From: Bacteroidota bacterium
GTDB lineage: Bacteria; Bacteroidota; Bacteroidia; Bacteroidales; NBLH01
Length of the DNA stretch: 64,000 nucleotides
Assembly: GCA_025361565.1 (NCBI GenBank)
Contig: JANYKN010000018.1
Coordinates: 163,424 to 227,423, forward strand
Reading direction: 5' to 3'
Shown: in pieces, positions 45,345 through 54,170 of the stretch
Numbering within the stretch: position 1 is the stretch's first letter
How the letters are laid out: the number at the start of each line of letters is the position of its first letter
The notes under the pieces: generated by a model
Database searches by the model: none
What the model was told of the DNA's origin: nothing
Seen by the model: the letters and a program-made list of their open reading frames with translations, nothing else
Program-made: the position numbers and the translations under genes

Positions 45345-46670
45345 ATGATTTTCTCAAAACACAATATATTCTCCAAAATAAAGAATTCTAAAAATTACTT
45401 TATCGTAAACCTTCTATCAGGAAATGCCGATATTTTAAGTCCCGAAGATGCCAAAAAAATTGGCAATATCATTAAAAATGAAAATATTACCGATGAAAAT
45501 TTTGCGAATGAACTTTCTGAAAAAGGCTATTGGGTTAATGAGCATGACGAAAATAAATTATACAGGAACAAATATCTCGATTTTATAGATGGCAGGGAAG
45601 ACGATGAAATTCAATTGTTTTTTGTACCCAATTACAGCTGCAATTTTTCGTGTTCATACTGTTACCAGGATGAATATGCGCCAACCAGGGGCTTATTGAC
45701 CACCGATATTATTGATTCCTTTTTTACCTATATCCAAAAAGAATTTGCAGGAAAACGAAAATACATCACCGTTTTTGGTGGTGAACCTCTATTGAATTCG
45801 CCACTACAAAAACAAAATATTGGCTACTTAATCAACCTAGCCAATTTGTCTAAAATTGATGTTTCCTTTGTTACCAATGGTTATACGCTTGTTGATTATA
45901 TCGATATTTTAAAACAGGGAACGGTTCGCGAAATACAGATTACCCTTGACGGCACAGCTTCCATTCATGACAATCGCCGCACACTTAAAGGCGGGGCGGG
46001 TACTTTCAATAAAATTGTTGAAGGTATCGATGCTTGTATTGCCAACAAATTATCCGTAAATTTAAGGATGGTAATTGACAAGGAAAATATGAACAACCTT
46101 CCTGAACTGGCTCAGTTTGCTATTGATAAAGCTTGGACCAAAAGTCCATATTTCAAAACACAAATTGGCCGAAATTACGAACTACACCATTGTCAGTCAG
46201 CGCCAGACAAGCTTTTCACCAGGGTTTCTTTATACGAAACGCTTTATGAATTGATACAGCAGCATCCTCATATTGTAGAATTTTATAAACCAGCTTATTC
46301 GGTGGCCAAATTCCTTTCCGAAAACGGCGATTTACCCGATCCTTTGTTTGATGCTTGCCCTGCATGCAAAACCGAATGGGCTTTTGATTATACAGGGCAT
46401 ATTTATTCATGCACCGCAACGGTTGGAAAAGCCGACGAATCCCTGGGAACTTTCTTCCCAGAAATTTCTCGCAAAGAAGATATGATAAATGCCTGGGAAA
46501 GCCGCGATGTAACTACAATAGAAGCATGTAGCACTTGCTCAATGCAACTGGCTTGTGGCGGTGGATGCGGCTCAGTTGCCAAAAACAGGACAGGAAATAT
46601 TTGTTCAACGGATTGTAGACCAGTTAAAGAATTGCTCGAATTGGGATTTAGTGCCTACTTAGAAAATTAA
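45345..46670 (+). CDS. radical SAM / SPASM peptide maturase-like enzyme
   Basis: 441 residues. An N-terminal ~90-residue winged-helix-like (RRE/PqqD-type) region (NLLSGNADILSPEDAKKIG...ELSEKGYWV) as seen in peptide maturases; radical SAM core with C99-x3-C103-x2-C106 (CNFSCSYCY) and GGEP; C-terminal SPASM with CPACKTEW, YSCTATVG and CSTCSMQLACGGGCG (~395-410) then CSTDCRP. These features fit enzymes that bind and cross-link a leader peptide (thioether or C-C). A candidate substrate lies 200 bases upstream. Two bases separate its stop from the DUF1847 ATG. Confidence 0.88.
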   Translation: MIFSKHNIFSKIKNSKNYFIVNLLSGNADILSPEDAKKIGNIIKNENITDENFANELSEKGYWVNEHDENKLYRNKYLDFIDGREDDEIQLFFVPNYSCNFSCSYCYQDEYAPTRGLLTTDIIDSFFTYIQKEFAGKRKYITVFGGEPLLNSPLQKQNIGYLINLANLSKIDVSFVTNGYTLVDYIDILKQGTVREIQITLDGTASIHDNRRTLKGGAGTFNKIVEGIDACIANKLSVNLRMVIDKENMNNLPELAQFAIDKAWTKSPYFKTQIGRNYELHHCQSAPDKLFTRVSLYETLYELIQQHPHIVEFYKPAYSVAKFLSENGDLPDPLFDACPACKTEWAFDYTGHIYSCTATVGKADESLGTFFPEISRKEDMINAWESRDVTTIEACSTCSMQLACGGGCGSVAKNRTGNICSTDCRPVKELLELGFSAYLEN

Positions 46671-46672
46671 AA

Positions 46673-47224
46673 ATGGATTGTACAAGGTGTAATATCAAAA
46701 CTTGCAGAACAACGGAATCGTGTCAATCGCAAAAGTTTGACAACGAAACACTTATTGCTGAATATCATCTGCCTGATAATCAAAAAATTGTTCAGGCTGC
46801 AGCCGAATTGGTCGACCATGGCAGGGCAGGAACTTTATCGCGTTTGCAAGAAATTATTGAATTTTCAAAAAGCATGAATTTTAACCGAATTGGTTTGGCC
46901 TATTGTTACGGTATGGAAAAAGATGCGGCATTAGTCGCACAGATTTTTCGCGAATCGGGATTTAAAACTTATCCTGTTTCATGCACTACGGGAGGGTTTA
47001 AACAATCCGCTGTTAATGAAAACAGCACAATCGAATCGGTTTCGTGCAACCCATTGGCCCAAGCCGAACAAATCAACACTCAAAATGTGGATTTTACTGT
47101 AAGCATGGGACTTTGCCTGGGGCACGACATTTTGTTTCAAAAAAACATCAAATCATATACAACTACATTGTTGGTAAAAGATAGGGTTTATAATCATAAC
47201 CCAATTAATGCATTAAAAAATTAA
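46673..47224 (+). CDS. DUF1847 metal-binding protein
   Basis: 183 residues, Cys-rich: N-terminal MDCTRCNIKTC and TESCQSQ, then RIGLAYCYGMEKDA, PVSCTTGG, SVSCNPLAQA and SMGLCLGHD. DUF1847 proteins are predicted to bind metal or iron-sulfur through these conserved cysteines; function not established. It starts two bases after the radical SAM stop and ends four bases before the Trx-TrxR fusion, so the three are almost certainly co-translated. Confidence 0.85.
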   Translation: MDCTRCNIKTCRTTESCQSQKFDNETLIAEYHLPDNQKIVQAAAELVDHGRAGTLSRLQEIIEFSKSMNFNRIGLAYCYGMEKDAALVAQIFRESGFKTYPVSCTTGGFKQSAVNENSTIESVSCNPLAQAEQINTQNVDFTVSMGLCLGHDILFQKNIKSYTTTLLVKDRVYNHNPINALKN

Positions 47225-47228
47225 AAAA

Positions 47229-48497
47229 ATGAAAGAAATTTCGATGGTAGACTTCGACAATGAAGTCAAGAATGGAGGAAAAGTAGTATTGGATTTTTAT
47301 TCAACCGAGTGTCCGCCTTGCGATGCTTTGGCTCCAAAATTTGAAGGTTTGGCTAATATTTATGGCAACGACATCAAGTTTGTAAAAATGTTCCGTCAGC
47401 AGAATAAGCCTTTGGCCGAACAATTGGGTGTGCGTTCGTCACCAACATTGCTGTTTTTCGAAAACGGAAAACAATTGCCCAATATGCTCACTGGTGGAAT
47501 CAAACGAAGCGACATTATCCATCAGCTGGACAGCATGTTGCCCACAGAAAGAGTGAACGAAATTAAATCACTTATCAAACCAACAGTTTCGGAATTTGAT
47601 GTTCTTATACTTGGTGCAGGTCCAGGTGGATTAACTGCTGGCCTGTATCTTTGCCAATCCAAAATAAATACAGTACTTATCGATATTGCGCTTCCAGGTG
47701 GCCATGTTTCTACAACCCATGAAGTATCGAACTATCCTGGATTTATTGATCCACAGCCTGGTTATTTGCTTTCGCACAACATGTCAGAACAGACCAAATT
47801 ATGCGGTACAATCTACAAAGTAGCTGTTGATGTGACCAAAATTGATTTGGAAAAGAAAGAAGTGGTTATCGACGAATTTGAAACCGTAAAAGCAAAGAAA
47901 ATAATCATTGCAACCGGAACGTCACCAAATTTAATGGGTGCGCCTGGCGAAAGGGAATTGAAAGGAAAAGGAATTTCATATTGCGCCACTTGCGATGCCA
48001 AATATTATGGAGATAAGGAAGTTGTTGTAATTGGCGGTGGAAACTCGGCTGTTGAAGAAGCGGATTTCATCAGCAAGTTTGCATCTAAAATCACCATGGT
48101 TCACCAATTCGATGCATTTACTGCGAATAAACAGGCACAGGCTAAACTATTTGCGAATCCAAAAATTACTACTCTTTTTGAGCACGAGCCAAGGTCATTC
48201 AAACGCGAAGGCGAAAAAATGGTGACCGAAGTGGAAGACTTAAAAACCAAAGAGATTAAAAAACTGGTTAGCGATGGCGTTTTTGTGTTTATTGGCATGA
48301 AACCGAATATTGAAATGTTTAAGGATAAACTCGAACTGGATAGTTGGGGATATATCAAAGCAAACGAAGATATGCTCACCAGCATGCCAGATATTTATGC
48401 GGTTGGCGATGTTATCAGTAAAAAATACAGACAAATTACTACTGCAGTTGCCGATGGAACCATTGCTGCAATTGCTATTGCAAAGGAATTAAATTAA
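47229..48497 (+). CDS. thioredoxin-thioredoxin reductase fusion
   Basis: 422 residues. The N-terminal thioredoxin domain (1-~108) has active site CPPC (C28, C31) instead of CGPC. A short linker leads to a low-molecular-weight TrxR (~122-422): FAD motif LGAGPGGLTAGLY, redox-active CATC (C252, C255), NADPH motif IGGGNSAVEEA and the closing YAVGDVISKKYRQITTAVADG. In the known mycobacterial fusion thioredoxin is at the C-terminus; here it is at the N-terminus. It should supply electrons to a dedicated substrate of the cluster. Confidence 0.92.
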   Translation: MKEISMVDFDNEVKNGGKVVLDFYSTECPPCDALAPKFEGLANIYGNDIKFVKMFRQQNKPLAEQLGVRSSPTLLFFENGKQLPNMLTGGIKRSDIIHQLDSMLPTERVNEIKSLIKPTVSEFDVLILGAGPGGLTAGLYLCQSKINTVLIDIALPGGHVSTTHEVSNYPGFIDPQPGYLLSHNMSEQTKLCGTIYKVAVDVTKIDLEKKEVVIDEFETVKAKKIIIATGTSPNLMGAPGERELKGKGISYCATCDAKYYGDKEVVVIGGGNSAVEEADFISKFASKITMVHQFDAFTANKQAQAKLFANPKITTLFEHEPRSFKREGEKMVTEVEDLKTKEIKKLVSDGVFVFIGMKPNIEMFKDKLELDSWGYIKANEDMLTSMPDIYAVGDVISKKYRQITTAVADGTIAAIAIAKELN

Positions 48498-48517
48498 CCT
48501 TAATTAATTGATCTACC

Positions 48518-48925
48518 ATGTATTCAAACCAATTTATTATTGAACATCCAAGTCCATTTGATGTGGCAAGCACCGTTAAAAAGTTGATAGAAGCTGCAAC
48601 TAATAAGGGATGGCAGAATCCTGCGGTTCACGACTTTCAGCACTCGTTGTCAAAATCAGGTAAAACAGTGAGGCCAGTTCAAGTTGTTGAGGTCTGTAAA
48701 CCAGATTATTCAGGGCATATGCTTGAAAAAAACCACGAAAGAATTGCTTCGGTTTTAATGCCTGTAAGAATTTCGGTATATGAAAAAGAGGATGGAAAAA
48801 CCTATTTAGCATTGCTAAATATAGCAGAAATGACAACTGGAATGCCTACCGAAGTAGCTACGGCTATGCATGGAGCCTCTGACGAAACTTTTGATATTGT
48901 TAAATCAGTTATTGGATCTTTCTAA
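48518..48925 (+). CDS. DUF302 protein
   Basis: 135 residues, a DUF302 domain: IIEHPSPFDVASTVKKLIEAA near the start, then VVEVCKPDYSGHMLEKNHERIASVLMPVRISVYEKEDGKTYL and MTTGMPTEVATAMHGASDETFDIV. DUF302 is a small alpha/beta domain of unknown function, often near redox and metal genes. The single Cys (VCKPDY) is conserved in many members. 20 bases after the Trx-TrxR gene; last gene of the cluster, followed by a long hairpin. Confidence 0.85.
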   Translation: MYSNQFIIEHPSPFDVASTVKKLIEAATNKGWQNPAVHDFQHSLSKSGKTVRPVQVVEVCKPDYSGHMLEKNHERIASVLMPVRISVYEKEDGKTYLALLNIAEMTTGMPTEVATAMHGASDETFDIVKSVIGSF

Positions 48926-48931
48926 ATTTAT

Positions 48932-48978
48932 TAGCAATCCCATCTTCATTTTTTATTGATCTGAAGGTGAGATTGCTA
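48932..48978 (+). terminator. long inverted-repeat terminator of the radical SAM cluster
   Basis: TAGCAATCCCATCTTCA / TGAAGGTGAGATTGCTA: a 17-base stem with two non-Watson-Crick positions and a ~13-base T-rich loop. It lies 7 bases after the DUF302 stop. Confidence 0.75.
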
Positions 48979-49691
48979 TAATTTTCAATGGTTATAGTTT
49001 TGATCTTCTGTGTTTTTATAACTATTAGATAATTAGAATTTTAAATTTGAATTAAAGTGCAAATATGAAATGTTATTAGCTAAAAACTAATTCAATTTTG
49101 GTTAAATGATAAAATAAATTTGATATTGAATATTTGTACTTTGATGTTAATAAGGAAAGGAAAGCGTTTTTATGGATGAAATTGTAGAGTGCATTGGGCG
49201 CACTTTGACAAAAATCCGTCGGCCGTGCTCCTTGCTAAAGTAAAAGAACGGAAAAGGATATTTTTGTCTAGATTTTTGTTTCTTTTCATCATGGAAAAGA
49301 AAAAAGAAAAAAAGAGAATTATTGAAAACAGCTGTAATGTTTGATACCGAAGGAAAAGGAGAGTATTCGGATTGTTCTATGTTTAAAAAATAAGACAAAA
49401 TGATTGACCATAATTAAAGTTTGAACTCAATAATATTCAGATTTTTACAATCTCAAACTCGGTTCGCCATTGTTGAATTGATCATTAAATAGAAAATATC
49501 AGAATCTCAGATAACCTTAACTATAGCCTTTTCAATTTCTTTTCCATTTAAACAAGTCTAAAAGTTAAACTATTTCTCATTGAGATGTTGATTTACTTTT
49601 GTATCAGAACCACTGAAATGTGTCTGATAATGTAATTCTTTTGCAATAAATTTACGTATCGTCCTATAAAAAATCACAATACATTTAAAAA
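48979..49691. other. long intergenic gap without a supported gene
   Basis: Contains a perfect inverted repeat TTTCTTTTC (49279-49287) / GAAAAGAAA (49294-49302) and a TAnnTTTG-like TACTTTTG at 49594-49601, 90 bases before the flavoprotein ATG. An 83-codon minus-strand ORF at 49147-49398 has low-complexity, Phe/Lys-rich composition and is not accepted as a gene. The stretch may be a decayed dispersed repeat. Confidence 0.4.
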
Positions 49692-50858
49692 ATGAAGAAA
49701 ATAATCATACTTGGCGGCGGATTTGCCGGCGTTCAATCAGCCATTGAATTGCAGAAAAAAGGCATTTTTGATGTTACTTTGGTTTCCGACCGCGATTATT
49801 TGTATTTGTATCCCATTTCTATTTGGGTTCCTGTGCATATCAAGGAATTTGAAGATGTAAAAGTTCCGCTCACTAAAATTCAAAAAAAATATCCGTTTAA
49901 ACTTATTGTAGATAAAGTTACGGAGATCCATGCGGCTGAAAACAAGGTAGTTTGCACCAACCAAACTTTAAGTTATGATTATTTGGTAGTAGCTTTCGGG
50001 GCCGAAAAAATGACACACAAAGGCATAAACAATACACTTTCAATATGCGCCAAACCTGAAATGGCATTGGAAATTAGAAATAAAATAGACGAATTGGTTC
50101 AAAAAGGAAGCGGCAAAATTGCAATCGGTTTTGGGGGCAATCCAAAAGACAAATCGGCAGTGCGCGGTGGGCCGGCATTTGAACTGATGTTTAACATCCA
50201 CAACCATCTGAAAAAGAAAAAAATCAGGAAAAATTTTGAATTGACATTTTTTGCACCCATGGAAGAGCCGGGAGCCAGAATGGGCAAGGCTTCATTGGCC
50301 ATGCTTGATAAAATGTTCACCAAATACAACATCAATAAGCGATTTGGCAAAAAGATAAAGGAATTTGTCGAAAACGGAGTAATTTTCGAAGACGATTCCA
50401 AATTGGATTCCGATTTTATCATGTTCATTGCTGCAGGAAATGGCCCAGAAGCGCTCAAAACCTCTGATTTGCCATTATCCGATGCAGGTTTTATCAAAAT
50501 TGACAACAATGGGCAAGTGATTGGTTTTTCGAATGTTTTTGCCGTTGGCGATATTGCTGCTTTAGAAGGCCCTGAATGGATAGCCAAACAAGGTCATATT
50601 GCTGAGCTGATGGCCAGAAATGCCGTATATAATATTTCCGAAATCGAAAAAGGAAGCACCAAAAGAAAAGGATACCAGGAACATTTAAATATACTTTGCG
50701 TGATGGATACTGGCGATGGAGCCGCTTTTGTGTTCCGAAACGGTAAAAAAGCGTTTATGATTCCATTGCCGATTGTAGGCCACTGGTTAAAAAAAGGCTG
50801 GGGTGTTTATGCACGGTTGACAAAAATTGGAGGTTTTCCAAGGTTGCCGGGGATGTAG
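49692..50858 (+). CDS. SQR/NDH-2-like FAD-dependent oxidoreductase
   Basis: 388 residues of the pyridine-nucleotide-disulfide fold: FAD motif ILGGGFAGVQSAIEL, ATG-equivalent YLVVAFGAE, second nucleotide motif around KIAIGFGGNP, and GFSNVFAVGDIAAL near residue 287. Sulfide:quinone reductases use cysteines near residues 160 and 356; here the cysteines are C88, C119 and C336, and C119/C336 could be an analogous pair, but this is not certain. Membrane-facing C-terminus (PLPIVGHWLKKGWGVYARLTK). Neighbouring TauE and thioredoxin genes support sulfur chemistry. Confidence 0.8.
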   Translation: MKKIIILGGGFAGVQSAIELQKKGIFDVTLVSDRDYLYLYPISIWVPVHIKEFEDVKVPLTKIQKKYPFKLIVDKVTEIHAAENKVVCTNQTLSYDYLVVAFGAEKMTHKGINNTLSICAKPEMALEIRNKIDELVQKGSGKIAIGFGGNPKDKSAVRGGPAFELMFNIHNHLKKKKIRKNFELTFFAPMEEPGARMGKASLAMLDKMFTKYNINKRFGKKIKEFVENGVIFEDDSKLDSDFIMFIAAGNGPEALKTSDLPLSDAGFIKIDNNGQVIGFSNVFAVGDIAALEGPEWIAKQGHIAELMARNAVYNISEIEKGSTKRKGYQEHLNILCVMDTGDGAAFVFRNGKKAFMIPLPIVGHWLKKGWGVYARLTKIGGFPRLPGM

Positions 50859-50966
50859 ATGATAAATAAAGAAATTTGAAATTGGAAATTAGAACTCTAT
50901 ATAAACCGCTCAACCTCTTCAAGGGTTTTCAACCGCTTGAAGGGATTCGCTAATCGGCTTAACTAA

Positions 50967-51497
50967 ATGTTATTGATTTCTATCTTATTACAATATATTA
51001 TGCAAAAAACATTAAAAGTACTTGTAGATAAACGAATTATAATACTTTCCATTTTTGGTGTTTCAACGTATCTGATAGTTTCGCATTTTAATATTTCTCT
51101 TTGGTATGTGATATTGTTTGGGGTAGTGCTTGGAGTGGTTTTTGGAAAAGTTTTTTGTCGCTGGATTTGCCCAATGGGATTGGTTATGGAAATGCTGATG
51201 AACCTAAGTCCCGATGGTAAAGTTAAGCAAATGTACCAGTATCATAAAATGGGTTGCCCAATAGCTTGGGTTTCTGGTTGGCTGAATAAATTCTCGATTT
51301 TTCGTATAAAATTAAACACGGAAACTTGCAAAAGCTGCAATATTTGCGACAAGCAATGCTATATTGTAGCCATGGAACCCGTAAAATATAGTTTGTACAA
51401 GCCAAATTTGGAAAAACCAGGCGATAGTTATACTTGCTCCAAATGCCTTAAATGTGTGGTAGCTTGTCCCAATGGTAGTTTGGAGTATAAAGTTTAA
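50967..51497 (+). CDS. NapH/MauN-type 4Fe-4S membrane protein
   Basis: 176 residues (a start at 51000, MQKTLKV, is equally likely). Two TM helices (~30-70) ending in VFGKVFCRWICPMG, a motif of NapH/MauN/RnfB-like membrane proteins, then two ferredoxin-type clusters: CKSCNICDKQCY and CSKCLKCVVACP. Such proteins carry electrons between quinol and periplasmic or cytosolic partners. 108 bases after the flavoprotein gene on the same strand. Confidence 0.85.
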   Translation: MLLISILLQYIMQKTLKVLVDKRIIILSIFGVSTYLIVSHFNISLWYVILFGVVLGVVFGKVFCRWICPMGLVMEMLMNLSPDGKVKQMYQYHKMGCPIAWVSGWLNKFSIFRIKLNTETCKSCNICDKQCYIVAMEPVKYSLYKPNLEKPGDSYTCSKCLKCVVACPNGSLEYKV

Positions 51498-51922
51498 TGT
51501 TGATCAAGCTACTTTTCCCCTACAAGTGCTAAGAGTTGTTGCTAGAAAAGAAAATTTTTTTTATAAAAACATTAAGAACATTATAATATTGCAAGCAATA
51601 AATTATTGATTATATATCTGATTACTTGATCATTGGAATTAAAAACATCCCATAAGGCAAAGAAATTATATAGTAAAATTTAAAAGAACAGGAAAAGCTA
51701 AATAATAATCATGCATTTTCCCAAAAAAAATGTTATTAAAATTCATCCTTTGTGATATAAACACAGAAATCTTCGAAAAATAACCTTTTCTTAACATTGA
51801 CTTCAAATAATTGTTCGACCAATTTTTTAACTTTGAAATTAAAATAATGAGTAAATAAAACAACTCGTAAACTTAAAGTAAGAAAATAATAAATTAATTT
51901 GATATTTATAAAATAGAGATCA
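51498..51922. other. gap without a supported gene
   Basis: 424 AT-rich bases between the ferredoxin-type and TauE genes. No credible ORF, RNA gene or repeat was recognised. Confidence 0.4.
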
Positions 51923-52768
51923 TTGGTTGTTTTGCTATCCATATTGTTTGCAGGTGCTCTATTTGCTGGGTTTTTAGGTTCTCTTACTGGCTTGGGTGGA
52001 GGCGTTATCATTGTACCGCTTTTAACTTTGGGTTTTGGAATTGACATAAGATACGCAATTGGCACTTCCCTAATTTCAGTCATAGCAACATCGTCCGGAG
52101 CAGCATCGGCTTATTTAAAAGAAGGTTTATTAAATATACGAGCTGGAATGTTTCTTGAAATTGCTACAACTTTGGGAGCAATTGCAGGTACAGCAATTGC
52201 AATATTCGCACCAACACACGTTATAGCCATAATTTTTGGTTTTGTAATTTTATATTCATCAATAGTTTCATTTAAAAAGAGAAAACTGGACGAGAATGTC
52301 GAAATCGTACCTGAAAGAAAAATCCGCAAAATTGATGAATTATTGAAAGCAAATGGCACTTATATTACAGCAAGTGGAAAGAAAACCTACAAATTGCAAC
52401 ATTTGGGTGGTGGTTTCATAGTTATGATATTTGCAGGTATTCTATCGGGATTATTAGGTATTGGGTCGGGAGCCCTCAAAGTAATTGCAATGGATTCTGT
52501 GATGAAAATGCCTTTCAAAGTTTCTACTTCCACCAGTAATTTTATGATTGGTGTTACTGCTGCCGCAAGTGCAGGTATTTATATGAACCGTGGATATATT
52601 GATCCTGTTTTGTCATTTCCAGTCATGATTGGAGTTTTAATAGGTTCCCTTGTTGGTGCCAAAATTCTGCTGAAAGCCAAAACAAAATCAATTCGCATTG
52701 TTTTTGCCCTGGTAATATTTGTACTTGCTTTAGAAATGATATACAATGGTATTGTTAAAAACATTTAA
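51923..52768 (+). CDS. TauE/SafE (TSUP) sulfite/anion exporter
   Basis: 281 residues, seven to eight TM helices. The TSUP pattern is clear: GSLTGLGGGVIIVPLLTLGFGIDIRYAIGTSLISVI in the first half and LSGLLGIGSGALKVIAMDSVMKMPFKVSTSTSNFMIG in the second. Members move sulfite, sulfoacetate, thiosulfate or related anions. An in-frame TAG at 51914 means the start must lie after it, and the TTG at 51923 is the first option; no ATG precedes the first helix. The DUF1634 gene follows one base after its stop. Confidence 0.88.
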   Translation: MVVLLSILFAGALFAGFLGSLTGLGGGVIIVPLLTLGFGIDIRYAIGTSLISVIATSSGAASAYLKEGLLNIRAGMFLEIATTLGAIAGTAIAIFAPTHVIAIIFGFVILYSSIVSFKKRKLDENVEIVPERKIRKIDELLKANGTYITASGKKTYKLQHLGGGFIVMIFAGILSGLLGIGSGALKVIAMDSVMKMPFKVSTSTSNFMIGVTAAASAGIYMNRGYIDPVLSFPVMIGVLIGSLVGAKILLKAKTKSIRIVFALVIFVLALEMIYNGIVKNI

Positions 52769-52769
52769 T

Positions 52770-53165
52770 ATGCTAAAGATATTAAAAACCTGGGACGATG
52801 AGAAAATGAGGGGGTTGATGGGTTCATTATTACGCATTGGAGTATTATCAGCTGCTTCAATTACAATAATTGGGGGAGTTCTATTTTTTATCCAACACCC
52901 AAAGGAGATAATTGATTATTCCGTTTTTAAAAGTGAACCGGCTAGATTGAGAGAAGTTAATCTAATTATAAAAGAAGCTTTTGAGTTAAGGGGTCGGCCA
53001 ATCATTCAATTAGGCCTTTTATTGCTTATCGCAACGCCAGTTGCCAGGGTAATTTTTTCATTATTTGGTTTTCTTTTCGAAAAAGACTGGGTATATGTGA
53101 TAATAACTTCAATTGTTTTAGTCATTCTAATCATTAGTCTATCAAGCAATTATTTGGTAATTTAG
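52770..53165 (+). CDS. DUF1634 membrane protein, TauE partner
   Basis: 131 residues from the ATG at 52770; an ORF from 52746 overlapping TauE is less likely. Three TM helices: LLRIGVLSAASITIIGGVLFFIQ, IIQLGLLLLIATPVARVIFSLFGFLFEKDWVYVIITSIVLVILIISL. DUF1634 genes are very often directly downstream of a TauE/SafE gene, as here, which suggests a shared exporter complex. Confidence 0.88.
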   Translation: MLKILKTWDDEKMRGLMGSLLRIGVLSAASITIIGGVLFFIQHPKEIIDYSVFKSEPARLREVNLIIKEAFELRGRPIIQLGLLLLIATPVARVIFSLFGFLFEKDWVYVIITSIVLVILIISLSSNYLVI

Positions 53166-53326
53166 TTCATTTAAAATAATATTTATCAATAAGGCTAATC
53201 CATTAATAAGATTTCATTTCAAGTCAAGAAATAATTTCTAACCGATATTTCCATCTTAATAAGATTTTCTTTCAGGATTTAATGCGTTTTAATTTCAATA
53301 CTGTTTTCAATTCATAAAACCAATAA

Positions 53327-54022
53327 TCACCCCCTTTTGCTAATCTCCATCAAAGCCTCTGTTTTCAATAGTTTGATGTCTTTTTCGTGAAGCTCAATCA
53401 AACCGTCTTTCTCAAAACTTTTTAGTAATTTCACTGCGCTTTCTGTCGAAATACCAGCAAAATCAGCTATATCTTTGCGCGACAAGATTTGAAAAATATC
53501 AGAATTTTCAGCCTTTAAACCATTGATATACAGCAAGGTTTCCGCCATCCGTCCATTCATTTGTTTATACATGATATTTCTGACGGTATCATATAAATTC
53601 GAGTTTTGTTCGCAATAGCGTTTAATAATGCTAAACGCGAAGTTACCGTTCTGCTTTACTACATTGGCAATGGCATCTTTCTCAACCAGAAATACCTGGC
53701 AATCGGTCAAAGCCACAGATGAATAATTAAAGGTGTTTTTTGTAAAAACTGCCGAAAGCCCAACAAATTCGCCTGGCTTGATAAAGCGGAGGTTGTAACT
53801 TTTTATGCCATCGCCCTCAACATATTGCCTGGCCAATCCGCTGATTATAAATAATACGTATGAAGCAAAAGCCCCTTGTTTTGTTAAGTGGTCTCCTTTG
53901 CGAAAAAGTACCTGTGTTTTGCTTGCCCTCACCAGTTCTGCTTCTTCTGTCGAAAGAATTTGAAAACATGGAGCATCAATATCACAAATAAAGCCGTTGT
54001 CTGTTTCAAGTATAGTTTTCAT
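53327..54022 (-). CDS. Crp/Fnr-family transcriptional regulator
   Basis: 231 residues: cyclic-nucleotide-binding-like beta barrel (~25-140) and a Crp-type winged helix (~150-225, ILSRKDIADFAGISTESAVKLLKSFEKDGLIELHE). The N-terminus carries two cysteines, C13 and C19 (FICDIDAPCFQ), unlike the CRP pocket, so a thiol or metal-sensing role is possible. A TAACTTTG -7-like box on the minus strand at 54047-54054 precedes its own start. Divergent from the OsmC/thioredoxin operon, which it probably controls. Confidence 0.85.
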   Translation of the reverse strand: MKTILETDNGFICDIDAPCFQILSTEEAELVRASKTQVLFRKGDHLTKQGAFASYVLFIISGLARQYVEGDGIKSYNLRFIKPGEFVGLSAVFTKNTFNYSSVALTDCQVFLVEKDAIANVVKQNGNFAFSIIKRYCEQNSNLYDTVRNIMYKQMNGRMAETLLYINGLKAENSDIFQILSRKDIADFAGISTESAVKLLKSFEKDGLIELHEKDIKLLKTEALMEISKRG

Positions 54023-54142
54023 TTATTCAAATCAATAAATACAAGGCAAAGTTAATCTAATTCAATAAAAAAGTTGTGCAAAAACAACTTTTGAGTTATC
54101 GCGCTACTAGCCAAATTTCTTTAATAATGTGCTGGCACGATT

Positions 54143-54150
54143 TACCTTTG
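54143..54150 (+). promoter_or_regulatory. TAnnTTTG -7 box of the OsmC/thioredoxin operon
   Basis: TACCTTTG fits the Bacteroidota -7 consensus, 28 bases before the OsmC ATG at 54171, in the divergent gap with the Crp/Fnr gene. Confidence 0.5.
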
Positions 54151-54170
54151 TACCATAAAATTTAACGATT

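Noticed and set aside
43872..48925. Classic arsenic resistance island
   Set aside because: Only the ArsM-like methyltransferase fits; arsR, arsB/acr3 and arsC are absent, so the label is not supported.
49147..49398. 83-codon minus-strand ORF
   Set aside because: Low-complexity, Phe/Lys-rich composition, no homologous domain recognised and no regulatory signal.
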